Shown here in pieces: positions 1 to 7,768 of a stretch of DNA of 29,878 nt. Numbering within the stretch: the first letter of the stretch is position 1; each line of letters opens with the position of its first letter. Position numbers and translations under genes: made by a program. The notes under the pieces were generated by a model. It saw only the letters and a list, made by a program, of their open reading frames with translations. It had not been told where the DNA came from and searched no databases. This DNA comes from Mageeibacillus sp. UBA1255 (GTDB lineage Bacteria > Bacillota > Clostridia > UBA1212 > UBA1255): positions 9,136 through 39,013 of the forward strand of contig DBVV01000144.1 in NCBI GenBank assembly GCA_002308795.1, given 5' to 3'.

Positions 1-239
1 CCGCAGAGCACGGAATGCTCAAGGATATGGAACACGCCAGTGCTGTCTTCCGGAAGCGTTTTAAATGCGACGCAGAACAGTTTATTCTCTTCGTTATTGT
101 CACAGAAAGCCAGCTCGGCACCGGTCTTTTCATGTTCAAATTCTATAAACGATCCGCCCGTTTCTTTGCTTTCGCGCACGCGCACGACGCGGAATCCGCA
201 TATCTGTTCACCAATCTGGAATATTCTGACGTCTTTCAT
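1..239 (-). CDS. M16C-family metallopeptidase (presequence-protease/insulinase type), N-terminal fragment
   Basis: Reading down from an ATG at 239 gives 79 residues with no stop before the window edge, so the 3' part is missing. The fragment begins MKDVRIFQIGEQICGF and contains FHILEHSVLCG near its end. HxxEH is the inverted zinc-binding motif of M16 peptidases, and the flanking TGVFHILEHSVLCG is typical of the large M16C (PreP/HypA-like) branch, which degrades peptides. The catalytic Glu and both zinc-ligand His residues are visible; the distal Glu ligand lies outside the window. A purine-rich AAAGGA precedes the ATG by about 12 bases, which is a weak but acceptable ribosome binding site. 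It lies 60 bases downstream of the SGNH hydrolase gene and may be cotranscribed with it. The family call is firm; the substrate is unknown. Confidence 0.85.
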   Translation of the reverse strand, partial: MKDVRIFQIGEQICGFRVVRVRESKETGGSFIEFEHEKTGAELAFCDNNEENKLFCVAFKTLPEDSTGVFHILEHSVLC

Positions 240-299
240 ATGCTTTCTTTTTCCTTTCGTTACCGTATTACCGATCGAATCCACGGCCTCGATCCGGCA

Positions 300-875
300 T
301 CACTTCTGCTTGCTCTCTTCGTTTTTGAATATAACGTCGGCAATGATCGACGCCGCCAGCGCTGATCCTTTATCGCTCGGATGCGAACCGTCCGGATGAA
401 ACAGGCTGTCCGGATCTTCATCGGTGTAGAACCGCGCACCGACGTCGGCAATAAGTGCGTTATTGTCCTCTGCTGCCTTATGATACGCCGCATTTATTTT
501 CCTGAACATTTCGTCGTGGTCAAGTTTCATGTCAGTGATAAGTTTGCCGCCGCGCTGATAAGCCCACGTACAGTAGAACACCGGCGTTGCCCCCATCTCC
601 CGCGCGATCATACACAGCTTTCTCGAAGCGTCGAAAAACTCCTTCGGGAATTCAAACGTGCCGCGGCTGTGCTCCTGAAGCACTATATAATCCCAGTCTT
701 TCTGAGCAAGCAGCGCCGAACATTTTTTGCAAAGGTCGTCATTCGGATCGAGCTGCTGCCACAGGCAGGCCCCGCCGCGCAGATTTCCGACGACTTCAGC
801 GCCGGTAAGCTCCGCCAGCTTTACAGGCAGATCGTTAAAAAAAGTGTAACTGTTTCCAAGCATCAATATTTTCAT
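300..875 (-). CDS. SGNH/GDSL-type hydrolase (DUF4886-like)
   Basis: A 191-residue protein beginning MKILMLGNSYTFFNDLP. The family block I motif GDS appears here as GNS, with the likely nucleophile Ser9. Near the C-terminus HPDGSHPSDKGS carries the Asp-x-x-His pair of block V. LRGGACLWQQL resembles the glycine-containing oxyanion region. Members are esterases or lipases, often carbohydrate deacetylases, but the substrate cannot be read from the sequence. I chose the ATG at 875 because GGGAGAGGA precedes it at normal spacing and the family motif starts right at the N-terminus; the frame stays open upstream for 95 codons without resembling protein. No signal peptide is seen, so it is probably cytoplasmic. 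The M16C peptidase gene follows. Confidence 0.85.
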   Translation of the reverse strand: MKILMLGNSYTFFNDLPVKLAELTGAEVVGNLRGGACLWQQLDPNDDLCKKCSALLAQKDWDYIVLQEHSRGTFEFPKEFFDASRKLCMIAREMGATPVFYCTWAYQRGGKLITDMKLDHDEMFRKINAAYHKAAEDNNALIADVGARFYTDEDPDSLFHPDGSHPSDKGSALAASIIADVIFKNEESKQK

Positions 876-1007
876 TTTATTCCTCTCCCGTGACTCGGGG
901 CAAAAGCCCTCCGTAATATGATGATCCGCGGATCGTAACCGTACCTTAGCCGCGGGAAGGTTTTTTCGGTCAACGCATCTCCGTTGTTTTGCCTGAGTTG
1001 CTCCGCC

Positions 1008-1074
1008 CTGTAACATTGAACAAAAACCGGTACAGATAAAATGGAGTAATAACGCAAAACTGGAACGTTGAACA
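1008..1074. repeat. Direct 15-bp repeats upstream of the SGNH hydrolase gene
   Basis: CTGGAACGTTGAACA at 1060-1074 and CTGTAACATTGAACA at 1008-1022 match at 13 of 15 positions and start 52 bp apart, close to five helical turns. They lie in the presumed promoter region of the SGNH and M16C genes, so they could be paired binding sites of a regulator. No regulator gene lies nearby to support this. Confidence 0.4.
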
Positions 1075-1097
1075 GTAACCTGACTCTTAAGAGTTTT

Positions 1098-1155
1098 AAA
1101 AAAGTCGGAGCTGCCGTTGCCGACGGACGTTCGCCCGTTCATCACGGGCGGACGT
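1098..1155 (-). terminator. Probable terminator of the coiled-coil protein gene
   Basis: Downstream of the stop at 1204, the minus-strand RNA can form a hairpin with arms CGCCCGT/ACGGGCG and a 5-base loop (1132-1150), extended by ACGT/ACGT beyond one mismatch. A second, smaller hairpin with arms GTCGG/CCGAC (1104-1124) is followed directly by six T residues. The second hairpin alone is modest, and the T-run is followed by A residues, so the call is moderate. Confidence 0.5.
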
Positions 1156-1164
1156 TTCAAAACG

Positions 1165-1202
1165 CGTATGAAGCGTTAAAACGTTATAAAACGTATGAAG
1201 CG
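1165..1202. repeat. Two copies of CGTATGAAGCG in the 3' untranslated region
   Basis: The 11-mer CGTATGAAGCG occurs at 1165-1175 and again at 1192-1202, with an AT-rich spacer containing two AAAACG words. It directly follows the stop codon of the coiled-coil protein gene. The function is unknown; it could be a small decayed duplication. Confidence 0.6.
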
Positions 1203-1203
1203 C

Positions 1204-1707
1204 CTAGAATTCTATCTCGAGCGTTTCGGTATTGTTGAACAGATCGAGCGCCGTCTGGAGCTTCGACAGTTCCTCGGACGTCTTCTCGAAATCCGCCTGT
1301 GCCTGCTTGGGATCGTAATTCGTGAGGCAGTAATCGATTATATTACCGCTCCGGATACCGGTCTCTCTGGTCTTCGGAAGTCTTCTGCGCATCGTATCGA
1401 GCCTGTCTTTGCGCCGGCTGAGCTGCGGCATGATGATCAGAGCCTGATCCGCGGTGATATCGAGACCCGGGAGCTTTCGGGTAGAGTTGAAGACGTTAAG
1501 AGCGTGCTTTACGGTGACGATCTTGTCCTCGATCTCTTTAAGCTGCTTCTGCGTCTGTTCGTAATCATATTCTGGTCTAAGGCTTTCTACGTCCTCGCCG
1601 GATGCGACGATAAACGTGCCTGCCGACTGCTCGGCAGCCTCTAAAGTTTCATGTTCTTCGTTAAGTCTTCTCAGCAGTTTTGCCGCTTCAGCCGAAGTAT
1701 ATTTCAT
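1204..1707 (-). CDS. Hypothetical coiled-coil protein (possibly DIP1984-like)
   Basis: A 167-residue, highly charged, mostly helical protein beginning MKYTSAEAAKLLRRLNEEH, with no signal peptide or membrane segment. Heptad-like stretches such as TQKQLKEIEDKIVTVKHAL suggest coiled coils. The segment ALNVFNSTRKL in the middle is echoed by ALDLFNNTETL at the C-terminus, pointing to a two-unit helical hairpin. The layout of a charged helix, an acidic loop, an N-x-T stretch and then a helix rich in Arg and Asp recalls DIP1984-type proteins, but that is recollection of a pattern and not a firm match. A GAGGGGG ribosome binding site precedes the ATG. It has its own strong promoter (1745-1774) and a probable terminator, so it is likely a monocistronic, well-expressed gene. 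Function unknown. Confidence 0.75.
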   Translation of the reverse strand: MKYTSAEAAKLLRRLNEEHETLEAAEQSAGTFIVASGEDVESLRPEYDYEQTQKQLKEIEDKIVTVKHALNVFNSTRKLPGLDITADQALIIMPQLSRRKDRLDTMRRRLPKTRETGIRSGNIIDYCLTNYDPKQAQADFEKTSEELSKLQTALDLFNNTETLEIEF

Positions 1708-1744
1708 TATATCTGCCCCCTCGTTAATTAGTTTTCAGTAGTGG

Positions 1745-1774
1745 ATTATACATTTAAAGCGCCGGTCTTGTCAA
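1745..1774 (-). promoter_or_regulatory. Consensus sigma-70/sigma-A promoter for the coiled-coil protein gene
   Basis: On the minus strand TTGACA (1769-1774) and TATAAT (1745-1750) are separated by 18 bases. Both hexamers are perfect. The -35 box overlaps the TGA stop codon of the upstream methyltransferase-like gene. Confidence 0.8.
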
Positions 1775-2823
1775 TCGGAGCAAGCCTCCTTCTGCCTTTC
1801 CGGAACGTGACAGGCGATCTCGCGGTACAATGCCTCTAGACTCTCAATCTTCCAGTCCGGAGTAGCACCGTTGCCCATCGTGATCATAAACCTGCCGTCA
1901 GGGCGCCAGAACGTGTCTATCAGGTGGTCAGCCTCTTCCGCGACCTCTTCGGGCGTGCCGTACGGTATGATCTTCTGTACGTCGAAACCTACCAGGATGC
2001 ATATGCGCCCTCCGTATTTTTCAGCGATCATACGCTCGTCCATCGTATACTTTTGTATGGGATGTATCACGTCCAGCCCGATCTCGATAAAATCCTCAAG
2101 GAAAGGCTCGATATTGCCGCAGGAGTGAAGCCAGAAGTGCATTCCCAGGTCATGTGCCTTGTCGATCATCTGCTTATAGTACGGCTTAAAAAATTCGCGA
2201 AACAGGTCGATCGAGAAAAACGGTCCGGTCTGGGTGCCGATATCGTCTGACGTGAATATGGCGTCAACGTCATACTCCTCTTTCGCACGCTCCATTGCCC
2301 GGATATAGAAGTCGGTCAATGCCTGGTACATCCTGTGTACCTCGTCAGGATAATCGTAAAAGTCGGTCAATGCGTTCTGCATCCCTCTAAGCGACCAGTG
2401 GCGCTCGAAAAGGCAGAAAAACCACGTTGCGGTGAGGTATTTCCTGCTATCAAGTTCCACCTTGGGTAAAAGCGAAGGAGAGTCTGCCGAAGGAAAATGC
2501 TCGTACATTTTCTCTATAAACGCCTCGTCCTCCCAGTCTTCTATATAAGAGTTATTGTCGAGCGCTCCGTTTAACTGGTTTACGCTTCCTGCAGGAAGCC
2601 AGCAGTACTCCGGGTCTTCAGTTGTCCCCTGGAAGACTCCGGGCATATTAAAGTACAATACGTCCATATCATAAACATGCCTGTTCTTCCACTCGATGAC
2701 ATCCCGCATCTTATCGCCGAAAGCGTGAGGATACACCCAGAAATTACACAGGTTAGGTATCCGTTCATCCGAGCGCCTGCCTTCGATCACGTTTTTCATT
2801 TCCTGTTTGGTAAGGTCACGCAT
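1771..2823 (-). CDS. Uroporphyrinogen decarboxylase (URO-D) family protein, probable corrinoid-type methyltransferase
   Basis: A 350-residue protein of the URO-D fold. HFWLHSCGNIEPFLEDF (about 229-245) carries the His-x-Cys pair (H233, C235) that in methylcobamide:CoM methyltransferases of this superfamily (MtaA, MtbA, CmuA type) contributes zinc ligands. It is followed by a family-typical GLDVIHPIQ segment. True HemE enzymes lack this His-Cys site and begin with a conserved Arg-containing N-terminus not seen here, so haem synthesis is unlikely. The usual third ligand Cys near the C-terminus is not evident: the region reads MITMGNGATPD. The start at 2823 is supported by GGAGGGAG eight bases upstream; an in-frame start 17 codons earlier has none. 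No corrinoid protein or activator gene lies nearby, so the methyl donor and acceptor are unknown. Confidence 0.85.
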   Translation of the reverse strand: MRDLTKQEMKNVIEGRRSDERIPNLCNFWVYPHAFGDKMRDVIEWKNRHVYDMDVLYFNMPGVFQGTTEDPEYCWLPAGSVNQLNGALDNNSYIEDWEDEAFIEKMYEHFPSADSPSLLPKVELDSRKYLTATWFFCLFERHWSLRGMQNALTDFYDYPDEVHRMYQALTDFYIRAMERAKEEYDVDAIFTSDDIGTQTGPFFSIDLFREFFKPYYKQMIDKAHDLGMHFWLHSCGNIEPFLEDFIEIGLDVIHPIQKYTMDERMIAEKYGGRICILVGFDVQKIIPYGTPEEVAEEADHLIDTFWRPDGRFMITMGNGATPDWKIESLEALYREIACHVPERQKEACSD

Positions 2824-2862
2824 TTGATGAGCTCCCTCCTGCTTTTTATGATCACCTGCCTG

Positions 2863-2891
2863 ATTATAGCGCAAAAAGCGGTCAAAAACAA
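2863..2891 (-). promoter_or_regulatory. Probable promoter of the URO-D-family gene
   Basis: TATAAT (2863-2868) is a perfect -10 box. Seventeen bases upstream, TTGTTT (2886-2891) is a partial -35 box. It lies 40 bases upstream of the chosen start codon, in the gap after the helicase gene. Confidence 0.5.
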
Positions 2892-2912
2892 GGAACCGTG
2901 CTTAAGCTGTGC

Positions 2913-4655
2913 CTAAGCCGCTTTATAAGAGCCGTCCGGACTTTTCGCCATTCTGATCTCTTTCAGAAACCTGCTGTCTTCTTCTCCGCGCATGCCGCGT
3001 TTCAGAGGCCGCGACAAGATCAGGTACTTCCTTGCCCTTGTCATTGCCACGTATAAAAGCCTCCGTTCTTCTTCGACAGCATCGCCCGCAGCTTCGTTTC
3101 CCGGCAATTCGCCCTCGAGAACGTCAATAACTATCACCTTATCATATTCAAGACCTTTCGCCGAATGTATCGTTGACAACGTCACTGCCGGTCCCTGTGC
3201 TCCCGGTGATCCTGCCATACATGTCTTCCGGTCTATTCTGTCGAGCAGCCTGACAGCGGACCGGTATGAATCAGTATTTTTTGTTAGAAGGCGCAGGAAA
3301 TCGACCGTCACCGATACGGTTTTAAGATCGTGACCTTCCAGGCGGCACTGCTCCTCCATTTTATCCGAAAAACCGGCGCGGATAAGGTCTCTGAATATTG
3401 ACGACGGGCCGGGGACAACGAGCCTAGCGTTCCTCTCTCTTTCGAGTATTTTCATAACGCATTCCCGTACGGCGGTCTGGTCCCACGCGAGCGGACAATT
3501 CCCTTCGCACGCGAACGGAATGCCTTTCAGGAGCATTGCCGCCCTTACGGGTAAAGACGATATACCGTTTCTGTAAAGCACCGCCATACTCTCGCCGCGC
3601 ATTGCCGACTCCTCCGCCTCCCGCACGCAAAAAAACGCCTGTTCCGTGTCGTCCCGATGGGTCTTCATGCAAAAACTGGCGTCAATATGCTCTTTAGTCG
3701 TGTAAAGATGCTTATCGAACCGCTTTTTATTGACGCTGACGAGCGCCGCGGATGCTTCGACGATCTCTGGCGTCGATCTGAAATTCCTGGTCAGCGCGTA
3801 CCTGGCCGTTTCCGGAAATTCTTCTACGAAATCAAAAAGGCATTGAGGTTCCGCCCCGCGAAATCCGTAAATGCTCTGATCATCGTCGGCGACAATAAAT
3901 ATATTCCCGTTCGCCGATATTTTCCTGATCACTTCGTACTGTGCTCTGGACAGGTCCTGCGCTTCATCGACCTGGATATAATCGAACGAGCCCCTGATCT
4001 TTTCGCATATCTGCGCGTTCTCATTTAGTATCGTCAATGCGTAGAATACCATATCGTCGAAATCGATGTATCCTTTTTCCGCTTTTATCCTCGAATATTC
4101 GCCGGCGATCTCCTTAAACCTCCTGACCTGGTTAGCGCCGGACGGGCGGGAAGCTTTTGCGTCATTATCGTTGTCCCCGGCTTCTTCGGCCTTGAGCATA
4201 TCTTTTTCTTTCCTGAAATAGCCCTTAAGCCTTTCTAACATTGCGTCGTCCGGTACGGAGCCGTTGTATTTGCGGTATATACTGCTCAGGATCACGTTTC
4301 GTGGAGAATCTTCGCCCTCGATGCGCGTATATCTTTTTCCGGTGATCTCTTCGTATTCTTTTATTATTCCGTTGCAGAATGAATGTACAGTCGCGAAAAC
4401 AGGCGTTTTATCGATCTCTCCCGAAGAGTTTTCTTCGCGGTAAAGTTTCAGGAATCTCTCCCGCATCTCGTCTGCCGCAGCGTTTGTAAAAGTTACGCAA
4501 AGCAGGCGCTCCGGTTTTACGATCCCTCCGGCGAGCCTTACCGCTCTTTTTGTTATTACTGTAGTTTTTCCGCTTCCGGGACCTGCAAGCACGAGCGCAG
4601 GCCCTTCGTTGTGAAGAACAGCCGCCTTCTGGGCGGGGTCAAGATCATACGTCAC
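2913..4655 (-). CDS. UvrD/PcrA-like superfamily 1 ATP-dependent DNA helicase
   Basis: A 580-residue SF1A helicase. Motifs in order: a Q-motif-like DPAQKAAV (6-13), Walker A AGPGSGKT (24-31), Ia CVTFTNAAADEMRER, II YIQVDEAQD, III IVADDDQSIYGFRGA, IV TRNFRSTPEI, V TIHSAKGLEYDKV, VI RRLLYVAMTRAR. All catalytic motifs are intact, so it should unwind DNA 3' to 5' with ATP. It is shorter than PcrA/UvrD (about 720 residues) and lacks their long C-terminal tail, which fits the compact UvrD-like group in Clostridia; its specific repair role is unknown. The start is a GTG at 4655, preceded by GGAGGC at 7-base spacing. It lies 84 bases downstream of the acyltransferase gene, and the gap contains only a weak GC-rich hairpin with TTTTT. 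Confidence 0.92.
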   Translation of the reverse strand: MTYDLDPAQKAAVLHNEGPALVLAGPGSGKTTVITKRAVRLAGGIVKPERLLCVTFTNAAADEMRERFLKLYREENSSGEIDKTPVFATVHSFCNGIIKEYEEITGKRYTRIEGEDSPRNVILSSIYRKYNGSVPDDAMLERLKGYFRKEKDMLKAEEAGDNDNDAKASRPSGANQVRRFKEIAGEYSRIKAEKGYIDFDDMVFYALTILNENAQICEKIRGSFDYIQVDEAQDLSRAQYEVIRKISANGNIFIVADDDQSIYGFRGAEPQCLFDFVEEFPETARYALTRNFRSTPEIVEASAALVSVNKKRFDKHLYTTKEHIDASFCMKTHRDDTEQAFFCVREAEESAMRGESMAVLYRNGISSLPVRAAMLLKGIPFACEGNCPLAWDQTAVRECVMKILERERNARLVVPGPSSIFRDLIRAGFSDKMEEQCRLEGHDLKTVSVTVDFLRLLTKNTDSYRSAVRLLDRIDRKTCMAGSPGAQGPAVTLSTIHSAKGLEYDKVIVIDVLEGELPGNEAAGDAVEEERRLLYVAMTRARKYLILSRPLKRGMRGEEDSRFLKEIRMAKSPDGSYKAA

Positions 4656-4739
4656 AGTATTGCCTCCGGTCGATACGGAAAAGCGCGGAAAAACACCGGA
4701 GCAGGCGTCACGCGCCGGCGGACAATGCGTTTTCCTGTA

Positions 4740-6026
4740 TCAGTATTCTTTCCTGCGTATCTTTGTAAGCTTGTTGATAAGCTTTGCGCAGGGTTTTTCG
4801 ATGAGATACGTTACTGCGACTGCCGCTGTGAATGCGGCGATAACTGCGATCAATGTATATTTGTACATCCAGGGTCTGTTGCCTGCGATGTTGGGAAGCG
4901 TATCGCCTTCCCAGAAAGGAATTTTGTGTGTCTTGAGCTGTACAGCTATGACCTGGTGCCATATGTACAGGTTGTATGATATGCCTGCCAGGAAATGCAT
5001 AAATTTGTTGTCAAATATCTTTCTGAACCATTTGACAGAGAATATCACTCCGATGCATATCAGAAGGTAGAAAAGTGCGAGCAGGAAACGGAGCTCTAGC
5101 TGCCAGCGAAGGTTATTGGTCGATCCGGGCCCTTTCCTCAAGATGAACCGGACGGCAAGGAAAGATACTACGGCCATCAGAGTGAACAGAATGCCTGTAA
5201 AACGGCCGCGTTTTATATTATTGGCCACAGACACGAAGATAAGCGCGCCAAGCATACCGGTGGCGAAAACGCAGAGCATTGCCGGCATCTGATTGAGATG
5301 CCACCTGAAATTACCGTCATCCATCGGCATAACTTTGAACCGGATATACCAGTACGAAATTCCGAGCGTCGCGAAATACGTGAGCATCGGTTTTTTGCGG
5401 AAACACCATGCGAGGAACGGGAATATCAGGTAGAACTGCATTTCCACCGCTACGGTCCACAGAGCGCCGTTGAACGGTGTGGAAATATACGTTTCCGCGC
5501 TCATCGTCTGTGTGAACGTCATGTTAGCGAACATCTGGTGCCAGAGTGCTTCGTCTTTGAAAAATTCAGCTGCGGAAGCGTAATGCTTTCCCGGTATTAT
5601 GAGTACGAATAAGTATACGAACGTGCAGAAATAATACGACGGCACGATGCGTGCGATACGTTTTATATAAAAGTTGCGTACTTCGTACCGGTCCGGAAGG
5701 CCGGGACGTTTTTCTCCTCCCTCGACCATATAGCGAGCATACGGAAGAAAGAGACAGAAGCCTGTGAGGAGGATCATCATATCTACGAAAAACGAGCCGT
5801 AGCGCTGCAGCCAGTCGAGTGAAATATTAGGGATCCCGAATTTTGCCAGAGCGGGAGTTTGAAAATTGATCGTCAGCCAGGACTGCTGCCAGAGGTGAAA
5901 GTGAGCAACAGTAATGATCGCCAGCGCTCTGATCCCGTCCAGCGCGCCAACGTATCCGGTGGGCACGACCTCCCCCGGCTTATCGCAAAACACGTTTTTC
6001 AGCTTTTTTGTAAACTCTCCACTCAT
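4740..6026 (-). CDS. Acyltransferase-3 family integral membrane protein (OafA/YrhL type)
   Basis: A 428-residue polytopic membrane protein with about ten hydrophobic helices. ALDGIRALAIITVAHFHLWQ in the first helix and NFYIKRIARIVPSYYF after the second match the conserved Arg and His and the R-x-x-R-x-x-P-x-Y region of acyltransferase-3 proteins. These enzymes O-acylate carbohydrates such as cell-wall or exported polysaccharides; substrate unknown. It follows argS by 23 bases. I chose the ATG at 6026, though its ribosome binding site (GGCGGG) is weak. A GTG at 6053 overlapping the argS stop codon would add nine residues and allow translational coupling. The family call is secure; the exact start is not. 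Confidence 0.88.
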   Translation of the reverse strand: MSGEFTKKLKNVFCDKPGEVVPTGYVGALDGIRALAIITVAHFHLWQQSWLTINFQTPALAKFGIPNISLDWLQRYGSFFVDMMILLTGFCLFLPYARYMVEGGEKRPGLPDRYEVRNFYIKRIARIVPSYYFCTFVYLFVLIIPGKHYASAAEFFKDEALWHQMFANMTFTQTMSAETYISTPFNGALWTVAVEMQFYLIFPFLAWCFRKKPMLTYFATLGISYWYIRFKVMPMDDGNFRWHLNQMPAMLCVFATGMLGALIFVSVANNIKRGRFTGILFTLMAVVSFLAVRFILRKGPGSTNNLRWQLELRFLLALFYLLICIGVIFSVKWFRKIFDNKFMHFLAGISYNLYIWHQVIAVQLKTHKIPFWEGDTLPNIAGNRPWMYKYTLIAVIAAFTAAVAVTYLIEKPCAKLINKLTKIRRKEY

Positions 6027-6049
6027 TATCTGACGTTTCCCGCCGCGGA

Positions 6050-7768
6050 TCACATTTTTTCAACAACGTCTACGCCGATCAGCCACAACGCAGTTTTAAT
6101 ACATTCCGCCGCGCAAGCTGTTAATTTAAGCCTTGCCTTCCTGATCTCTTCCTCCGCCTTCATAACAGAGCACGTATTGTAAAATTTGTTGAACTGCTGT
6201 GCAAGATCGGTAACGTACCGCGTCACGATGCTAGGTTCGAATCTCGCAGCAGCTTCTCTCACCGTATCGCGGAATGACGAAAGCATCCTGACAAGATTAT
6301 ATTCTTCATCAGACGTGAGCAGCGAAGCGTCTCCCGATCCGTAGTCGATCCCTGCCTCCTGTGCTTTTGAAAGCACGCTGCAGCCCCTTGCGTACGCATA
6401 CTGAACGTACGGCCCTGATTCTCCTTCGAAGTCAAGGATGTCTTTCCAAGTGAAAATAATGTCCCTCTCCCTGCTGTTTTTGAGGAAAGTGTAAAGTACT
6501 GCGCCGATACCGACTTTTTCGGCGACAAGGTCCGCATTGTCCAGGTCCTTGCTGGTAGCGCTGTTCACGATGATCTCCTTTGTCTTCGCGACCGCCTCGT
6601 TCAGCACGTCCTCGAGCAGTACGACATCGCCGTGGCGCGTTGACATCGCCTTATCCGGGAAACGTACGTACCCGAACCCGACGTGTACACAGTCGTCCGC
6701 CCACTCGAATCCCATCTTTTTTAGCGTTCCGAAGACCTGCTTAAAATGGAGCGTCTGGGGAGTCCCGACGACGTAAACGTTCTTATAAAAATCGTAATGC
6801 CTTTTCCTGTAAAGAGCGGCGGCAATGTCGCGTGTCGCATAGATCGTCGTTCCGTCGGATTTCAGTATGATGCACGGCGGCATCGATTCGTCGTCAAACC
6901 GTACGACCATCGCTCCGTCGCTTTCTTCCAGTATCCCCTTTTCCTTAAGGATCTCCACCACTTCAGGCATTTTATCCGTATAAAAACTCTCTCCCGCGAA
7001 CGAGTCGAAATCCACACCCAGCAGCTTGTACATCCTGTCGAATTCCTTCAGGCTGGCGTCAACAAAGAACCGCCACAGCCTTGTGATCTCCGGATCGCCG
7101 TTTTCGAGTGCACGGAAATTAGCCCTCGCGTCATCTTCAAGCGAAGGATCTTTTTCGGCTTCTTCGTGGAAGCGAACGTAGATCTTCAGGAGTTCGTTTA
7201 TGGGGTCCTTCATGATCGTCTCTTCATTGCCCCAGAGTTTATACGCGGTGATTAGTTTTCCGAACTGCGTCCCCCAGTCTCCCAGATGATTCACGCGCAC
7301 CGTATCGTAACCCAGAAAGCTGTAAATGCGCGCTATAGAGTGACCAAGCGCCGTTGACACCAGATGGCCTATATGGAACGGCTTGGCAATGTTTGGTGAT
7401 GAGAATTCAACGAGAACCGTCTTTCCGGCGCCTTCATCCGACCTGCCGTAACCGTCTTTAAGCTCCGTGATCTCGTCTACCGTAGCTTTTGAGATGGCAC
7501 CGCGGTCAAGGTAAAAGTTGAGATATCCGCCGGCGGCAACGACTTTCGAGATCATTCCGGGCAGTTTATCTTCATTTATTTTTTCCAGTATTCCGGCGGC
7601 GATAGCAGGAGGCGCCATTCTGAGCGTCCTTGCCAGTTTAAAGCATGGGAACGCAACGTCGCCCATTTTCCTGTCAGGCGGTGTTTCGAGCGCGTCGTAC
7701 ACCATCCCGGCGTCAATATTTTCGTTTGCCGCCGCTATCAGCGCGGCTATTATTTTCTTCTCATCCAT
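6050..7768 (-). CDS. argS: Arginine--tRNA ligase
   Basis: A 572-residue class I aminoacyl-tRNA synthetase that charges tRNA-Arg. The N-terminal add-on domain is followed by EFSSPNIAKPFHIGHL with the HIGH signature (132-135), then VNHLGDWGTQFGKL, typical of ArgRS. The second signature region reads DKAMSTRHGD, the ArgRS form of KMSKS, with the first Lys displaced by one residue as is common in this enzyme. The C-terminal helical anticodon-binding (DALR) domain runs to the end (LTDLAQQFNKFYNTCSV and LWLIGVDVVEKM are recognisable). The length is normal. Its start codon overlaps the end of the small membrane protein gene by eight bases, which suggests translational coupling in a leuS-orf-argS transcript. 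Confidence 0.97.
   Translation of the reverse strand: MDEKKIIAALIAAANENIDAGMVYDALETPPDRKMGDVAFPCFKLARTLRMAPPAIAAGILEKINEDKLPGMISKVVAAGGYLNFYLDRGAISKATVDEITELKDGYGRSDEGAGKTVLVEFSSPNIAKPFHIGHLVSTALGHSIARIYSFLGYDTVRVNHLGDWGTQFGKLITAYKLWGNEETIMKDPINELLKIYVRFHEEAEKDPSLEDDARANFRALENGDPEITRLWRFFVDASLKEFDRMYKLLGVDFDSFAGESFYTDKMPEVVEILKEKGILEESDGAMVVRFDDESMPPCIILKSDGTTIYATRDIAAALYRKRHYDFYKNVYVVGTPQTLHFKQVFGTLKKMGFEWADDCVHVGFGYVRFPDKAMSTRHGDVVLLEDVLNEAVAKTKEIIVNSATSKDLDNADLVAEKVGIGAVLYTFLKNSRERDIIFTWKDILDFEGESGPYVQYAYARGCSVLSKAQEAGIDYGSGDASLLTSDEEYNLVRMLSSFRDTVREAAARFEPSIVTRYVTDLAQQFNKFYNTCSVMKAEEEIRKARLKLTACAAECIKTALWLIGVDVVEKM

Larger units (their letters stand above)
876..1203. other. Gene-free stretch between the coiled-coil gene and the SGNH hydrolase gene
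   Basis: I see no convincing protein or RNA gene in these 328 bases. Reading in the direction of the flanking minus-strand genes, it holds two copies of CGTATGAAGCG (1192-1202 and 1165-1175), two hairpins followed by a T-run (about 1098-1155), a perfect 12-bp palindrome ACTCTTAAGAGT (1083-1094), and two 15-bp near-identical direct repeats (1060-1074 and 1008-1022) starting 52 bp apart. A promoter for the SGNH gene is expected here. The best match, TGTTCA-17-TATTAC (1046-1074), is poor. Confidence 0.6.

Noticed and set aside
876..1160. N-terminal extension of the SGNH hydrolase frame up to 1160
   Set aside because: The extra 95 residues are rich in Arg, Cys and low-similarity sequence, and the GGGAGAGGA ribosome binding site lies before the ATG at 875, where the family motif begins.
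1771..2823. Assignment as HemE (uroporphyrinogen decarboxylase)
   Set aside because: The HSCGN site belongs to the methyltransferase branch, the typical HemE N-terminus is missing, and no haem genes are adjacent.
4656..4739. Terminator between the acyltransferase and helicase genes
   Set aside because: A CCGG-CCGG hairpin with TTTTT exists, but the stem is short and interrupted, so it was not listed as a feature.
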